DNA of 64,000 nt from Skeletonema tropicum (Eukaryota; Bacillariophyta; Thalassiosirophyceae; Thalassiosirales; Thalassiosiraceae). The stretch covers positions 2,108,001 through 2,172,000 of the forward strand of contig CM074130.1 in NCBI GenBank assembly GCA_037178625.1, read 5' to 3'. Positions 24,280 through 34,793 of this stretch are shown here, piece by piece (within the stretch, counting starts at the first letter, position 1; each line of letters starts with the position of its first letter). Below the pieces are notes generated by a model, which had not been told where the DNA came from, ran no database searches, and saw only the letters and a program-made list of their open reading frames with translations. Both the position numbers and the translations under genes were made by a program.

Positions 24280-24822
24280 TGTCAACTTATGTAAGAAAGC
24301 AGATGAGCGCAACCGCAATCGTACCAGTATGTCATCAATGGTACACTACTTATGGATATTGAAGATACTCATATCCCGATTAATGGGAATCGTCCCATTT
24401 ATCTACCGCAAGTTGAACGTCGAATCTTCCGCGATCGTCGGTTCAGCAGAACTTATTTTCCCGCCATATCTTTACACAAGATACTAAAGCCAACTCGCTT
24501 TATGGCGCTCAACAACACAATCAATTAATAAGAATAATGAAATAGTAATAACTACGTTGGAATACATCCGCTGCCTCAAGGCACACTGTACTACATCAAT
24601 ACTTCGATAGTCGAGTAGGACGCACAACAGCAGAGCTTCAGTGCTTCGTGTCCGGCTTAAGATAGAATTAGACGTCTCAACACTGCCTTCGTTTTCTGGT
24701 ACTCTACGATCCTCCTTACAAGTCCACCGATCTCGCTCCGATCCGTGTTCCCGCCTGAATGTTCGCTTAGATTATCCCGACTCTGTTTGACGGTCTTATG
24801 ACAGATAATTCTCAACTTGAGA
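24280..24822 (+). repeat. 5' LTR of X-B
   Basis: Related to the LTRs at 20932 and 31698 but with its own indels (for example around 24486-24520). Confidence 0.75.
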
Positions 24823-25048
24823 GATTATCAGTTCTCGTGCTTTAACAATAGCTTCAGATACACCGAAGAATTATCTGTCAAGCCTTTAGTTGTTGAGTCT
24901 TATGAGAAAATCCAACTCTCCCTGATTTAAGTGGACTCCGTTTTGCCAGGCAAACACCTAGCTTAATAGGCCTTCCTTTCATACCAAGTGGACACCCGTG
25001 ATAGCTGCTCAATACAGCATAACATCTTTATCTGACGCCGATATCATC

Positions 25049-27340
25049 ATGCAGGAGGATCAACTTTCTTCTTCACGTGGCGATGTTACTGCCGATGAGG
25101 GTTTTGTAGACGCTTCTTTAGAGACCAGTGATGGTAGTCGAGATGCTAATATGGAATCTGATGTATTTCGCAGAGGAAGGTGGCGGAGACCCTTATCCGA
25201 GTTTTTGGATTTACATCAAGTCCTGTTTTCTACTGAAGGGATCATATCTACACGTTTATGGATTTACGTGTCTTCTGAAGAAGTGGATATCTACCATGTG
25301 GTGGACCGTCCTTCGTTAGTAATGGGTCTCTCCTTATTAGGAAGTCAAGAGGATAAATGATTGTCACCGTGTACAGGCCTTTGCCCGCACTTAACCCGGC
25401 ATCTCTCTCGATTCGATCGGTGCTTCGTCTAGTTGTCTGCTTAGGAACCCGACATTATATTCTCGACACTTCTACATTGGGTGGAGACAAATTGATCGCA
25501 GTTATTATTCTTCGCATCATGGATCCTTCTGAATTCAGTACTTTGGTAACTCCTTCTGGTGTTAATACCAACATTTATCCATCTATGGATACACGTCCTA
25601 TCGGTGTTATAGTTTGTCTTCGACAACATGACCTCAGGCGCCCTTTTGATGACCCTATTCTGGAAACTCGATATTCAGTTCCTGGGCACAAGTTCTATCA
25701 AGCGACAGCATATCGATGTTGTTATCTTTGGTGAGCATCGTCACATCGCAGATCATCTACTCGATGGTACTCATGACTTCCTAGTTGTGAATAGAGGAGT
25801 GATGTTTTTCAGTTGTGAGGGACTCATACTTACACATTATCTCTTGAGACTATGGGGAGTAATGGTAATCTTTAGTGTCGACTTTATCTGGTTGCACGAT
25901 CTTTCGCAATGGACACAACATGTTCGATACTATAATCAACTTGTGAACAAGATTCATGTTGCGTGGGGAGATGTTTTGCAATCGACGTATGCATTACTCG
26001 GGAGAACGGAGACACTCTTGACATCTACTACAAGTATCGATGTCTTTCAAGACGAATCCAGTGGTGTTATTATCACTCACAAGTGCCAGAAGATTGATCG
26101 TTGCATGATATTTGCTCACAGTTGTCACAACTCCGATCACACATCCAACAAGATCTTGTTTATTACCATCGCTCGGTCTGTACTTGAATTACTTGTACGA
26201 TATGATCCTTCGCACATTCAAGGCTATGCATTTGTTCGTGGCATGATATCTTATGTCTCTACAGCTTTAGAGCTACTGCGATATCACAAGATGATGATTG
26301 GAAAGTACTGTCCTGTGAAGATGCAATACTTTATTAATTTAGAGTTTCTTTTGTCCTGCGAGATGAATGGGGAGCAAATTCCTTCAATTGAATATCTATC
26401 TGTGATGATACGACGTTACCACTATCCTGCGAAGATGAGAGACTTTATTATTTCAGAGTTGATTTGGTACTACGAGTCGAATGGAATTCAGTTCTACAAG
26501 ACGAAGAATGGGGAGCAAGTTCTACTCTATAAGTTGATGGACATCCAAGAAGATTCTGCCGTTGGAAGCCAAGTTGTTGTTTGTTCTCCTGCTGCGAAGA
26601 TTGAATTTTACCACCATCGAGCACAACTAGTCGATGCGGAATGCAATGCACTTGTTCTTAAGTCCTTACAAGACTTCGCTGCTCAGTTCTATTCACATGA
26701 TTCTCGAGACCTTGCTGATAGGATCTATATCGTCGTCGCTTGCAGGTTGCATCGCTTTTCGTTTGCGGAGATTACTCGAGGTCATCGACAGTATCACGTC
26801 TTGCTTCGGAACGTCATCATCAACAACGTTTTCTTGGATCGACATCATTCTGTCATGGTTACTGCTGAGGAATATGGGGAGACATCATCATCTACTCGAC
26901 TTCATCATATCATTCGTCCGACGGAAGATACTTCCTTTTGCAAATCTTACAACATGCTTGCTTTACTCGGTACTGCCGTGAGAGAAAATATTATTCGGTC
27001 GCAGATCAGTGATGGAAACTCTGCTATCTTCTCGGCTCAATTTGGATATGGTAATATTTTGATGGTTGAATATGGTGCTATTTTGGTAAGTATCGACAGT
27101 GACTCTCGTCACATGATGATTGCACGTTTTGCATCGAGGATTGTTGATAGGAAGCGCAATATCTACGTCATTCGGAATCAAGTCAATTCGGTTCTTCATC
27201 CTGATCTCGTGAGTTACGAACGTCATCGTCTCGGTCTCAATCATGGGGAGCGCAGCAAACGTGCAGCTATTCAAGAACTTATGGATGCATCACGCACTAA
27301 TTACCACGAAATCATCGTCGGAAGCAGAATTATGAAATGG
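25049..27340 (+). pseudogene. broken X ORF in copy X-B
   Basis: It starts as in X-C (ATG at 25049) but has a small deletion near 25359 and an extra base near 25637, each breaking the frame. It is cut off at 27340, so about 190 C-terminal codons are absent. The remainder (25628 onward) is near-identical to the X-C protein. It is a dead copy. Confidence 0.75.
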
Positions 27341-27405
27341 TGCGCGCGGCGATTTGTGACTGCATGTTGTGTGTGGTGTGTAGTGCGGCGCGGGCCCTCG
27401 GGGCC

Positions 27406-28817
27406 TGTTTTTTTTTTGCAATGTACCCGTCTATAAATTTGCTCTGCAATGCTTGTTTTTGTAACATAAATGTGTCATGATGTCAAAATTATTCTGTGGA
27501 TTTCGTGTTGGATTTTTTTTTGCAATGTATCCGTCTATAAAGTTGCTCTGCAATGCTTGTTTAATAACATTCTTATAACAGAAACGTTTTATAGTACATA
27601 CTCACTTACTTACTTAGAGCCGTTCCAAGCAAAATTGCATCGTAGATGCATAAGATTTTGATAGCAGCTAACAAAAAAGTGCAGCGCGCTGTCCGAGCAA
27701 CCTGGAGCGCAACTGCATGCATGCATGTTTTTTCGTTCGACAGTCAGTATCTAACATGATAGCCGCTACTCTCATAGCCACCACGTTGCACAAACCCTAC
27801 CAATAGTAATATCCAGTGAACTATATCGCAGACAACACCCTTTGCAACTATTCAGCCGCAGGGTTTTATTATTACAACTGTCTACACCGCATAAATAAAT
27901 GACTAATACATGCTACATAAATGTCATTTCTGTCTATGATGTTGCTATTTTTATCCAGCCTATTGCAATATTATGGACAATAAATAGCCGACACTTCTTA
28001 TATATAATAATGTTGATGAGTTGCGGTCTTTAGAGCCGCTCGATCCGCCGTCTACAGGCTTATTGTTGTGTTAGAGTGTCAAATTATTTATGCAATTTTG
28101 TGCACATCTTGTGTCCTTGGTATTTTGGAGGTGTGGGGGGGCTTTAATGGTCATTCCGAGCAACCAGAATCTCACTTCATATTACCATCGGCGATGGGTA
28201 GCGGAGGGGTAGTGCCTATAGATGTTTATCATCTTCGATGGGTGCAGGGAAGGTGGTTGTTTTCATTTCAAATCTCAATGAAGTGGATTGCAATGATATT
28301 ATCTCCACCCCTACAGCAGCCGAAACGCCACACTGCTGCGAAAAAATCGCCATAATGTCGTTTAAGGGATGGGCCATCGATACCTTATGAAATATACTCA
28401 TGGACTGAGATAGGCGGCCATACTAGGGGTGCCATTGTAGGCCATTGTGGTGGCATCTTTTTCTCTTTTTCTGCACGATCATCGATCATGCAAAAACCGA
28501 GTTACCGATCGCGTTTGACAGTACTTTATATCGATCGCGTTTTACATATTCTCAAATATATGACGTCACTTGTTCCTCTCCTAACTTCAACGTGTCAGCT
28601 TCTCTGCTGGCAGGAAGAACATGTCGCCATCCGTGACTTTTCCGCGCAGCCACTCATCGACTATCATGCTACGGAACACCACATGCAATTAGAAGAGTGC
28701 ATAAATAATAATGAGTGGCTTGCGTATGACATTCCTCGCACGCAAATCAATATCTTAAATATGTGACCATTACGGACCGGCATAACCAAACCACGAACAA
28801 AATTGACCGTATAAAAT
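27406..28817. other. E1 left-end non-coding region
   Basis: It holds the two copies of the 'TTTTTTTGCAATGTAYCCGTC...' repeat (27410-27455 and 27515-27563), poly-T runs and AT-rich sequence up to a TATA-like 'TATAAAATATG' at the start of the E1 gene. Short frames at 28068-28355 and 28488-28766 have no recognisable features, and I do not call them genes. Confidence 0.45.
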
Positions 28818-31048
28818 ATGCACACTTCAAGAGAGAAAGCGCAGCAACAGCAACCATCCTCTTCCGACGTGAACAGCAAGAGCGCTCGGAAGGGTGTTAG
28901 ATGCTCATTTCTGTCTATTCGTCAAATAATTTACAACGTCCAATGGCCGAAAGTGCGTGTAGGCGATCATATCTTCCGCGAAATAGTAGAATTACAATCA
29001 TCGCGCAATCCATGCTTCGAACACTCTACTGATCCACATACTCTTCTGAGGCTTGTTCTTTCCTCTTGCAATATGCGTGAACTAAAACATGTATTGTCTG
29101 AGCTAGGATGCGTAATGGATCTATATCGCACCAGACAGGAACAATTATCTATCGCTTACAATGTCATTTCCAATCGCAACGTTACCTGTAACGGTTCAAG
29201 CTCGGCTCAGTTCTACAAATCGGATGCAGAAAGCAAAGCTGGAATAATGAATTATGGCCGTTGTGTAAATAACAGTCATAACTTGCAGTCGTTGGCTGCT
29301 CCAGAGTGTTCCAGCGTATTGTCTAATGGGTAAGTCCGAAAGTGTATTGTTAAGATGAGCTGAAATTGGAAGAAGCGTCTTATGTGATTCAGAATTTCAT
29401 GTATAAGCGAAACGCTTAACACTGCGTAAAACATTACGTAGATTGATCGTACGAACATAGAAAGGATCGCTCATTCATCTACATTTAAGTCGCTTTTTGC
29501 TGTGTGGTATTAACCTTCCATAGAGTTCATGCCAAAAATAAAATTGTGATGTATGCAAATTTATTTTAAACTTGAACTGGTATTGTTTCTCCCATATGAA
29601 TGTCGTCATGTCAAAAACTAATCACTTATCCTTACTTATCCCTATTTTCATTTACTTCAGCAATGGCGGTGTGACAGCGGGCAACAAAAAAGATGTTGTC
29701 GACAACAACAAGAACGAGCATGATATACCTCTTCTGCAGACAAAGCAAGGCGATTGCATCTCTCCCGCTCATGTTAGATGCACTAACTTTGAGCAGGCAG
29801 AAGCATTTGATGCATCATGCAAATCATGGAGATCATGCGATAATAATAATGATTATGACGATGTCGAGCAGGCGAGTTCTTTGTTAAAGTTAAAGCAATC
29901 ATCAAAAAATTATGACATCGAACAGCAGTGCCCTAAAGAGAGCAATGGTAGTGCCGCAACTCCAGTGAATACTCATCATCCGTCTGAAACGGACATACCA
30001 GCGTCTACTCCTTCTGGTGAGGAGTCAGCAGTTGACCCAACTAATCTTCCGGCGTTGCTGTATCATGCTGGGGAACAACCTGCTACTGTTCGCGCATATC
30101 GCCGCTGCTCAGAAGATCACAGTCTTGTGGGCCGCCAAACCATTCGCGATCATTTATATGATTCTCTGTCTACCAGTAGACTTCCGCGCAGCTGTCTCGA
30201 CCGCCTGTTTCATGAGTCTTCTGGTTCTACCGTGAAGGATTATCCGTGTCGTAATGCTACTTCGGTTGCTAGACTGTCAGGAGAACGTGATAATGATGGC
30301 ACCAATATGGGTGTTGGTAATGTTGATAACGCCCCCTTGGAAGCAGACGATGCTGGTGTATTTCGTAGCAATAATGGCAATGCAGCTCGGCCAGTTGGAG
30401 TTGGAGAAATTCCACAGAACACAAAAGCGTCTGGAACTATTGGATCTATGTTGGGAGAGCTGTCGGAAAAGGTCATTCCAGTTCCAGTTGTGACACCTGT
30501 AAAAGATACAACATCGTCCATTGCTAGACAAGGTGAGTTATTATACTTGTACGAGTGTCACTGGTACGGTGTACGATTCTGAAAATAAATTTGTCCTCAC
30601 GACAAAAATATTTTGAGGTCCGATACTTCACTTCATCGCTGACATTTTTGGTCTTTTCCCAATGTTACTTCCAGCTCCGAATATATCGTTAAAACATATA
30701 ATATTCTTTGTGACAACCTGGCTTCAAAAAGTCCTATGTGTCAAGCAAGTCCGACACAAAGGCATACCTCTGAAGGAGATCAAGAAGCAAAGTATGGTCG
30801 CTGAACAAAATTTGGTAGACGGTCATCGCGAGACGAAGCTTCGTTTCATTCCGAAACATAAATCACAGGAACTTGATGACATAATCGTGTTAGTGACACT
30901 TGGCAACATAATGGACTTACAGAAACACTCCTTAGACAGTCCTGTTTGCCACAACATTTGCGACAGCTTGGTCAGTTCAGGTATATCATCCCTGGAGAGA
31001 AGTTCTTTTCCAATGCAATATTCACAACTTGCATGGAAAATACTTTAA
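28818..31048 (+). CDS. E1 gene: unknown 585-residue protein sharing an N-terminal domain with the E2 helicase protein
   Basis: Exons 28818-29329, 29661-30532 and 30675-31048 are joined by GT-AG introns of 331 and 142 bp. The sum (1,758 nt) is a multiple of three and every phase fits. Residues about 35-95 ('QWPKVRVGDHIFREI...LKHVLSEL') resemble residues about 57-112 of the E2 helicase protein ('NWRLVRTDDRIFSLL...IKYILNEL') in spacing of W, VR, D, IF and L. The middle is Ser/Asn/Asp-rich and likely disordered. No catalytic motif is recognised. A palindrome sits in the last intron (about 30586-30613) and another just after the stop (31065-31092). It is probably an accessory or truncated element protein. 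Confidence 0.6.
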
Positions 31049-31503
31049 AATTTCTGTTATATTATTAAATTTGTCTTGAAGACAAATTTATTTTCAATCG
31101 CGGCAACATGACAAATTAACGACAATCAATAAAGGATACAACAAAGGGAGAATATTTCTCGTGATGAAGAAACATGTCACCTATAATGACAATGTACCTG
31201 TATTTCTTTCTGCAAATGACGGTATCCTCGACAGATATAGCCAATCAATTTCTGTAAAAAGCACCTTTAAGCCAGGTACTTCTCGCTTTCTACGTAGGAA
31301 CAAGTACAAATCCTACAGCGGTATGGTCTACAGAGCCTCTACGTGTCCAGCAGGTAAACTTTCTCACTAAATAGCTACTATACTGATTCCTACCAAGATC
31401 CCTGTAGAAAAAAGTTTGGAAAAAAATGGAGAATTTGTGACCATAAGGGGTTGGGCACCTCCCGGCCCCGTTATCGACACTTCACTGCGCTTGTTTCGAC
31501 CCG
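31049..31503. repeat. E1 right-end region, homologous (inverted) to the E2 left end
   Basis: About 31140-31503 matches the reverse complement of about 33175-33540 with indels (shared pieces: 'TTTCTCGTGAYGAAGAAA', 'CCTGTATTTCTTTCT', 'GGTACTTCTYGCTTTCTAC', 'CTCTACGTGTCC', 'CTGATTCCTACC'). It contains the palindrome 31065-31092. A frame through it can be translated, but it lies downstream of the stop codon in both elements, so I read it as a conserved terminal sequence. Confidence 0.55.
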
Positions 31504-31697
31504 GGGCCCCGAGGGCCGATCACGGGTGTCCACTTGGTATGAAAGGAAGGCCTATTAAGCTAGGTGTTTGCCTGGCAAAACGGAGTCCACTTAAATCAGG
31601 GAGAGTTGGATTTTCTCATAAGACTCAACGACTAAGGCTTGACAGATAATTCTTCGGTGTATCTGAAGCTATTGTTAAAGCACGAGAACTGATAATC

Positions 31698-32235
31698 TCT
31701 CAAGTTGAGAATTATCTGTCATAAGACCGTCAAACAGAGTCGGGATAATCTAAGCGAACATTCAGGCGGATACACGGATCGGAGCGAGATCGGTGGACTT
31801 GTGAGGAGGATCGTAGAGTACCAGGAAACGAAGGCAGTGTTGAGACGTCTAATTCTATCTTAAACCGGACACGAAGCACTGAAGCTCTGCTGTTGTGCGT
31901 CCTACTCGACTATCGAAGTATTGATGTAGTACAGTGTGCCTTGAGGCAGCGGATGTATTCCAACGTAGTTATTACTATTTCATTATTCTTATTATTATTT
32001 GTGTTGTGAGCGCCATGGTCATTGGATTTAGTATCTTGTGTAAAGATATGGCGGGAAAATAAGTTCTGCTGAACCGACGATCGCAGAAGATTCGACGTTC
32101 AACTTGCGGTAGATAAATGGGACGATTCCCATTAATCGGGATATGAGTATCTTCAATATCCATAAGTAGTGTACCATTGATGACATACTGGTACGATTGC
32201 GGTTGCGCTCATCTGCTTTCTTACATAAGTTGACA
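31698..32235 (-). repeat. 5' LTR of X-AD (538 bp)
   Basis: It differs from the 3' LTR (20932-21468) at three sites that I can see. It is followed outside by AACAC, the target duplication. Confidence 0.8.
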
Positions 32236-32265
32236 AACACCCAACGGGACACTGTCCTCGATGGT

Positions 32266-32553
32266 TGACACAGGATGCGATATTTCGCGTATGTACGGAT
32301 TCTATACAGTTATGTTATGGTAGGGTATCTAAGATACATTGTATGTAAGAGGTTGCGCTTTGAGAGGCTTTTGAAGCAAATCACGCTTGATCTCATAGAG
32401 AGGAAAAGAAATAAAATAAACAACAGTCAATTGACGCATCGGAACGATTTCTGAGGAGAAATCTGGAGCAATCCACTTCCTTGTTGGAGAGATCTGACAG
32501 AACCGCTATTACTACGCAACCCTCTTACTGCTGCAAGTCTGCGCAAGTTAAGA
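32266..32553 (+). repeat. 5' LTR of W (288 bp)
   Basis: Starts TGACACAGGATGCG, ends CAAGTTAAGA; identical to 55966-56253. Confidence 0.88.
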
Positions 32554-32947
32554 GATTAACAGTCTCGTGTAGTTTCTATCTTCAATCAAATCTGGTTGAA
32601 TATTTGAGCTTCCGGCGTTTCCACCGAAGTAAGTTAGACAAGTATGTTTCACACCTTCTGTGGCTGTTAATTTGTCGCTGCCAACCTGAAATCTCGGGAG
32701 TTTGGTCATAGGTCTTCCCATCAGCAACCTGTAGGGCAGATAGAGCTTCAGCGAGTGGACTTCTAACACAGCCACAATCTGAGGACGGGCGTGGACCCAC
32801 AACGGAGCAAGTCTGTTTCAACCTGTGACTTACCAAAGCGAAGGAAACGTCTAACTAAATCTAGATTCATTTCTGTTCGATTGGGAGAACAAAACCTAGT
32901 TACAGTAACACTTTTATCGTCTTCATCACGGTCACACAACTTCAATT

Positions 32948-33161
32948 ATGGGGCGGCGTGGTAGTGCTAATGATGAGTTACTCCGAAGAAGACTCGATCA
33001 TGTTTCGAAGGAATGGTTTGACAATGAACATTTCTTCCTCAGCATTCTTGTAAAAGAGGGTATCAAAACTTGGTACGATTATGTCGACTTCGTCGTTAAC
33101 CTAGACGAAATCAACGCAATGAAGAATCGGAACCGCTCAGGGAGTTCGGATGAGGATGATC
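32948..33161 (+). pseudogene. W gag-like gene, N-terminal part (interrupted by E2)
   Basis: The ATG at 32948 follows about 390 bp of leader after the 5' LTR. The encoded start ('ELLRRRLDHVSKEWF', 'FLSILVKEGIKTWYDYVDFV') is Lys/Arg-rich and helical, then acidic ('SGSSDEDD') up to the E2 hairpin. The frame continues at 53132-55875. Joining 33161 to 53132, or assuming a TGA duplication (33157-33159 / 53136-53138), keeps the frame in both cases. It is split by insertion, not decayed. Confidence 0.72.
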
Positions 33162-33174
33162 GGCCCTCGGGGCC

Positions 33175-33679
33175 CCCGTTCATGGAGTGCAGAGCAGCGT
33201 AATAGGGGGCCGCAGGTGCCCTTCTATTACAGGTGGGAAAATTCATTATTTTTCACCCCCATTATTCTACAGAGTTATAGGTAGGAATCAGTACATGTGT
33301 TTTTTAGTGAGAAGGTTTACTTTAGGGACACGTAGAGTCCTCGGTAGAGACTACCGGCGTAGGATCTGTATGTGTTCCTATGTAGAAAGCAAGAAGTACC
33401 TGTTGAAAGCGAGAAATTGACTGTACTAGATGCGCTTTTTGAGCATCTAAATCGGTCTGTACGAGAAAGAAATACAGGTTTTACACGGGCGTTAGTCGAT
33501 TTAGTTTTTGTCTTTCTTCGTCACGAGAAAATGTCTTTTTGTAAAACTGTGCTTGATATATCGAATCGTGCGCTTGCAGATGTTTTACTGATCACCAGAT
33601 GCAGACGCTTAATTGAGTTGTTGTATTCTTTGTGTTGAGAAAGTGTCTGTTTTGTAAAACTGTGCAGTGATCAATTTTA
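33175..33679. repeat. E2 left (3') terminal region
   Basis: It is homologous in inverted orientation to the E1 right end. It contains a duplicated unit with the palindrome-like TTTGTAAAACTGTGC...TTTTACTRATCACCAGATG at about 33536-33608 and 33650-33695. It starts at the stop codon of the helicase gene and runs to the hairpin. No gene is called. Confidence 0.55.
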
Positions 33680-34066
33680 CTAATCACCAGATGAAGATCC
33701 TGCGAAGTAATCACTTGGGATTTCATGATCCTTCTTCGCTTCTTTCCACTTCTTGTTCGGGTTGGTTATGATGTTGGTAATCCTGGTTGTCAGGTCTGTC
33801 CTGTCTTTGATGAAATTGCCCTTGATTGCTGCTGCGTACGATGTTTCTGTGATTTCTTCCAACTTTCTCTTGCTATACCTTGTCTTCGACTCTTCTGCCT
33901 TCCCCTCCAAGTATTTCACCCAATTTGCTCGCTTCTTGTACGATTCGCAGAACTGGCCATTTTGCTTTCTCTTGCAATTTTTTAATCGGTTCGTTGAAAT
34001 GTTGCTTCCGGTCCAGTATATGGCACTGTCCGACGGGTATGCTTGATCTTTGGAGCCAAGTGTTTT
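33680..34066 (-). CDS. E2 helicase fusion gene, C-terminal segment (after X-C)
   Basis: The frame at 34066-33680 continues exactly from the helicase exon that is cut at 38211, if X-C and one copy of its duplication GCCTC are removed: '...YVATSR' joins 'GKTLGSKDQAYPSDS'. It supplies the last 128 residues: Lys/Arg-rich and helical ('KRKQNGQFCESYKKRANW', 'KYLEGKAEESKTRYSKRK'), ending 'AGSSSGD' and a TAG at 33680. No domain is recognised in this tail. The perfect frame continuation is the main evidence that it belongs to the helicase gene. Confidence 0.72.
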   Translation of the reverse strand, partial: KTLGSKDQAYPSDSAIYWTGSNISTNRLKNCKRKQNGQFCESYKKRANWVKYLEGKAEESKTRYSKRKLEEITETSYAAAIKGNFIKDRTDLTTRITNIITNPNKKWKEAKKDHEIPSDYFAGSSSGD

Positions 34067-34071
34067 GCCTC

Positions 34072-34568
34072 TGACAACTTAGGATTTGGAACGCTGCCTT
34101 TTTATCATCATTATCGGGAATATGGGATTTAGGAATTATGGGAATGGGGATTTACGTTATTTCATGTCGTCATCGACGAGAAGCCATCTGCTCGGAAGTA
34201 GCCATCTGCTTGTTTTGGCGGGATAAGATTTTATTTCACCACAGGTTGAAGCACTACCATGACATGTCGACCTCTCTCTTTTGTAGATAGAAATAAAGAA
34301 TAAACAACGTGTAGTAGACGAAGCCGACCATGGCGGAGACTTCTCCCAATAATACTTCGATAGTCGGGTAGGATAGATGAGCAGATAGCTCCAACATCCA
34401 GCTTAATTTGGTATTTGAACTCAACGTTCCAGAATCTTCATACGTCCTTCATCCTTCACTTCCGCCGAGCCACCCGTCGTTCAGATCAGTGATCCTCGTA
34501 CCGCAAGTCAACGTCGATGTACGCATATAGATTTCTCAGGCTTTGAGCAGATAATACTCAACTTGAGA
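34072..34568 (+). repeat. 5' LTR of X-C (497 bp)
   Basis: Direct copy of 37714-38210. Confidence 0.85.
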
Positions 34569-34793
34569 GATTATCAATGTCTCGGGTTTACTACATAGCT
34601 ATCAGACCACCGTTGTATTGTCTGATCAAGCCGGACGTAAGAAATCTAGAGATCATCCTCACGTCACTGATTTAAGTGGATTTCAACTTGCCGGGTTAAC
34701 ACCTCGCTCAACAGAACTTCCTTTCATACCAAGTGGACACCCGTGATAGCTGCTCAATACAGCATAACATCTTTATCTGACGCCAATATCATC

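Larger units (their letters stand above)
24280..27341 (+). mobile_element. X-B: 3'-truncated copy of LTR element X
   Basis: The 5' LTR is 24280-24822 (543 bp, TGTCAACTTATG...), followed by GATTATCAGTTCTCG and internal sequence up to about 27341. There the similarity to X-C stops inside the ORF. It lies head-to-head with the body of X-AD. The 5' LTR differs from the X-AD LTRs by several substitutions and indels, so it is a separate insertion. Confidence 0.75.
27393..31516 (+). mobile_element. E1: 4.1-kb element with 13-bp hairpin termini, same family as E2
   Basis: It is bounded by GGCCCTCGGGGCC (27393-27405) and GGCCCCGAGGGCC (31504-31516), inverted with respect to each other and each a 5-bp-stem hairpin. 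Inside the left end lies a tandem motif (CTATAAAKTTGCTCTGCAATGCTTG, about 27431 and 27534), shared with the right end of E2. The roughly 250 bp inside the right end match the left end of E2. E1 carries one spliced gene. Exact outer boundaries are uncertain because the nucleotides just outside (CGCG at one end, GATCA at the other) are shared with E2. Confidence 0.6.
20932..32235 (-). mobile_element. X-AD: LTR element of family X, split by X-B and E1
   Basis: The 3' LTR (20932-21468) and the 5' LTR (31698-32235) are near-identical (three differences seen) and are flanked by the 5-bp duplication AACAC (20927-20931 and 32236-32240). Internal sequence runs 21469-24279 and 31517-31697. A short piece of internal sequence (about 42 nt, judged against copy X-C) was lost where X-B and E1 now sit. 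A purine tract (GGCTGGGGAG, minus strand) abuts the 3' LTR. Directly after the 5' LTR comes GATTATCAGTTCTCG, the primer-binding position. The element encodes one long ORF and no pol. Confidence 0.82.

Noticed and set aside
27341..27392. Fifty-base stretch outside the E1 left hairpin as a diverged W gag fragment
   Set aside because: It shows partial similarity to the W gag next to the E2 right end, but too short and gapped to call.
29276..29458. Minus-strand frame overlapping the E1 gene
   Set aside because: Overlaps a spliced exon and intron of a better supported gene; no motif.
31161..31370. Open frame with 'FLSANDG...GTSRFLRRNKYKSYSG' as an extra E1 exon
   Set aside because: The homologous stretch in E2 lies after the helicase stop codon, so conservation reflects the shared element end. 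No splice join with matching phase was found.
33187..33638. Two plus-strand frames after the W gag start
   Set aside because: They lie inside the E2 terminal region in antisense to its homology with E1 and show no features.
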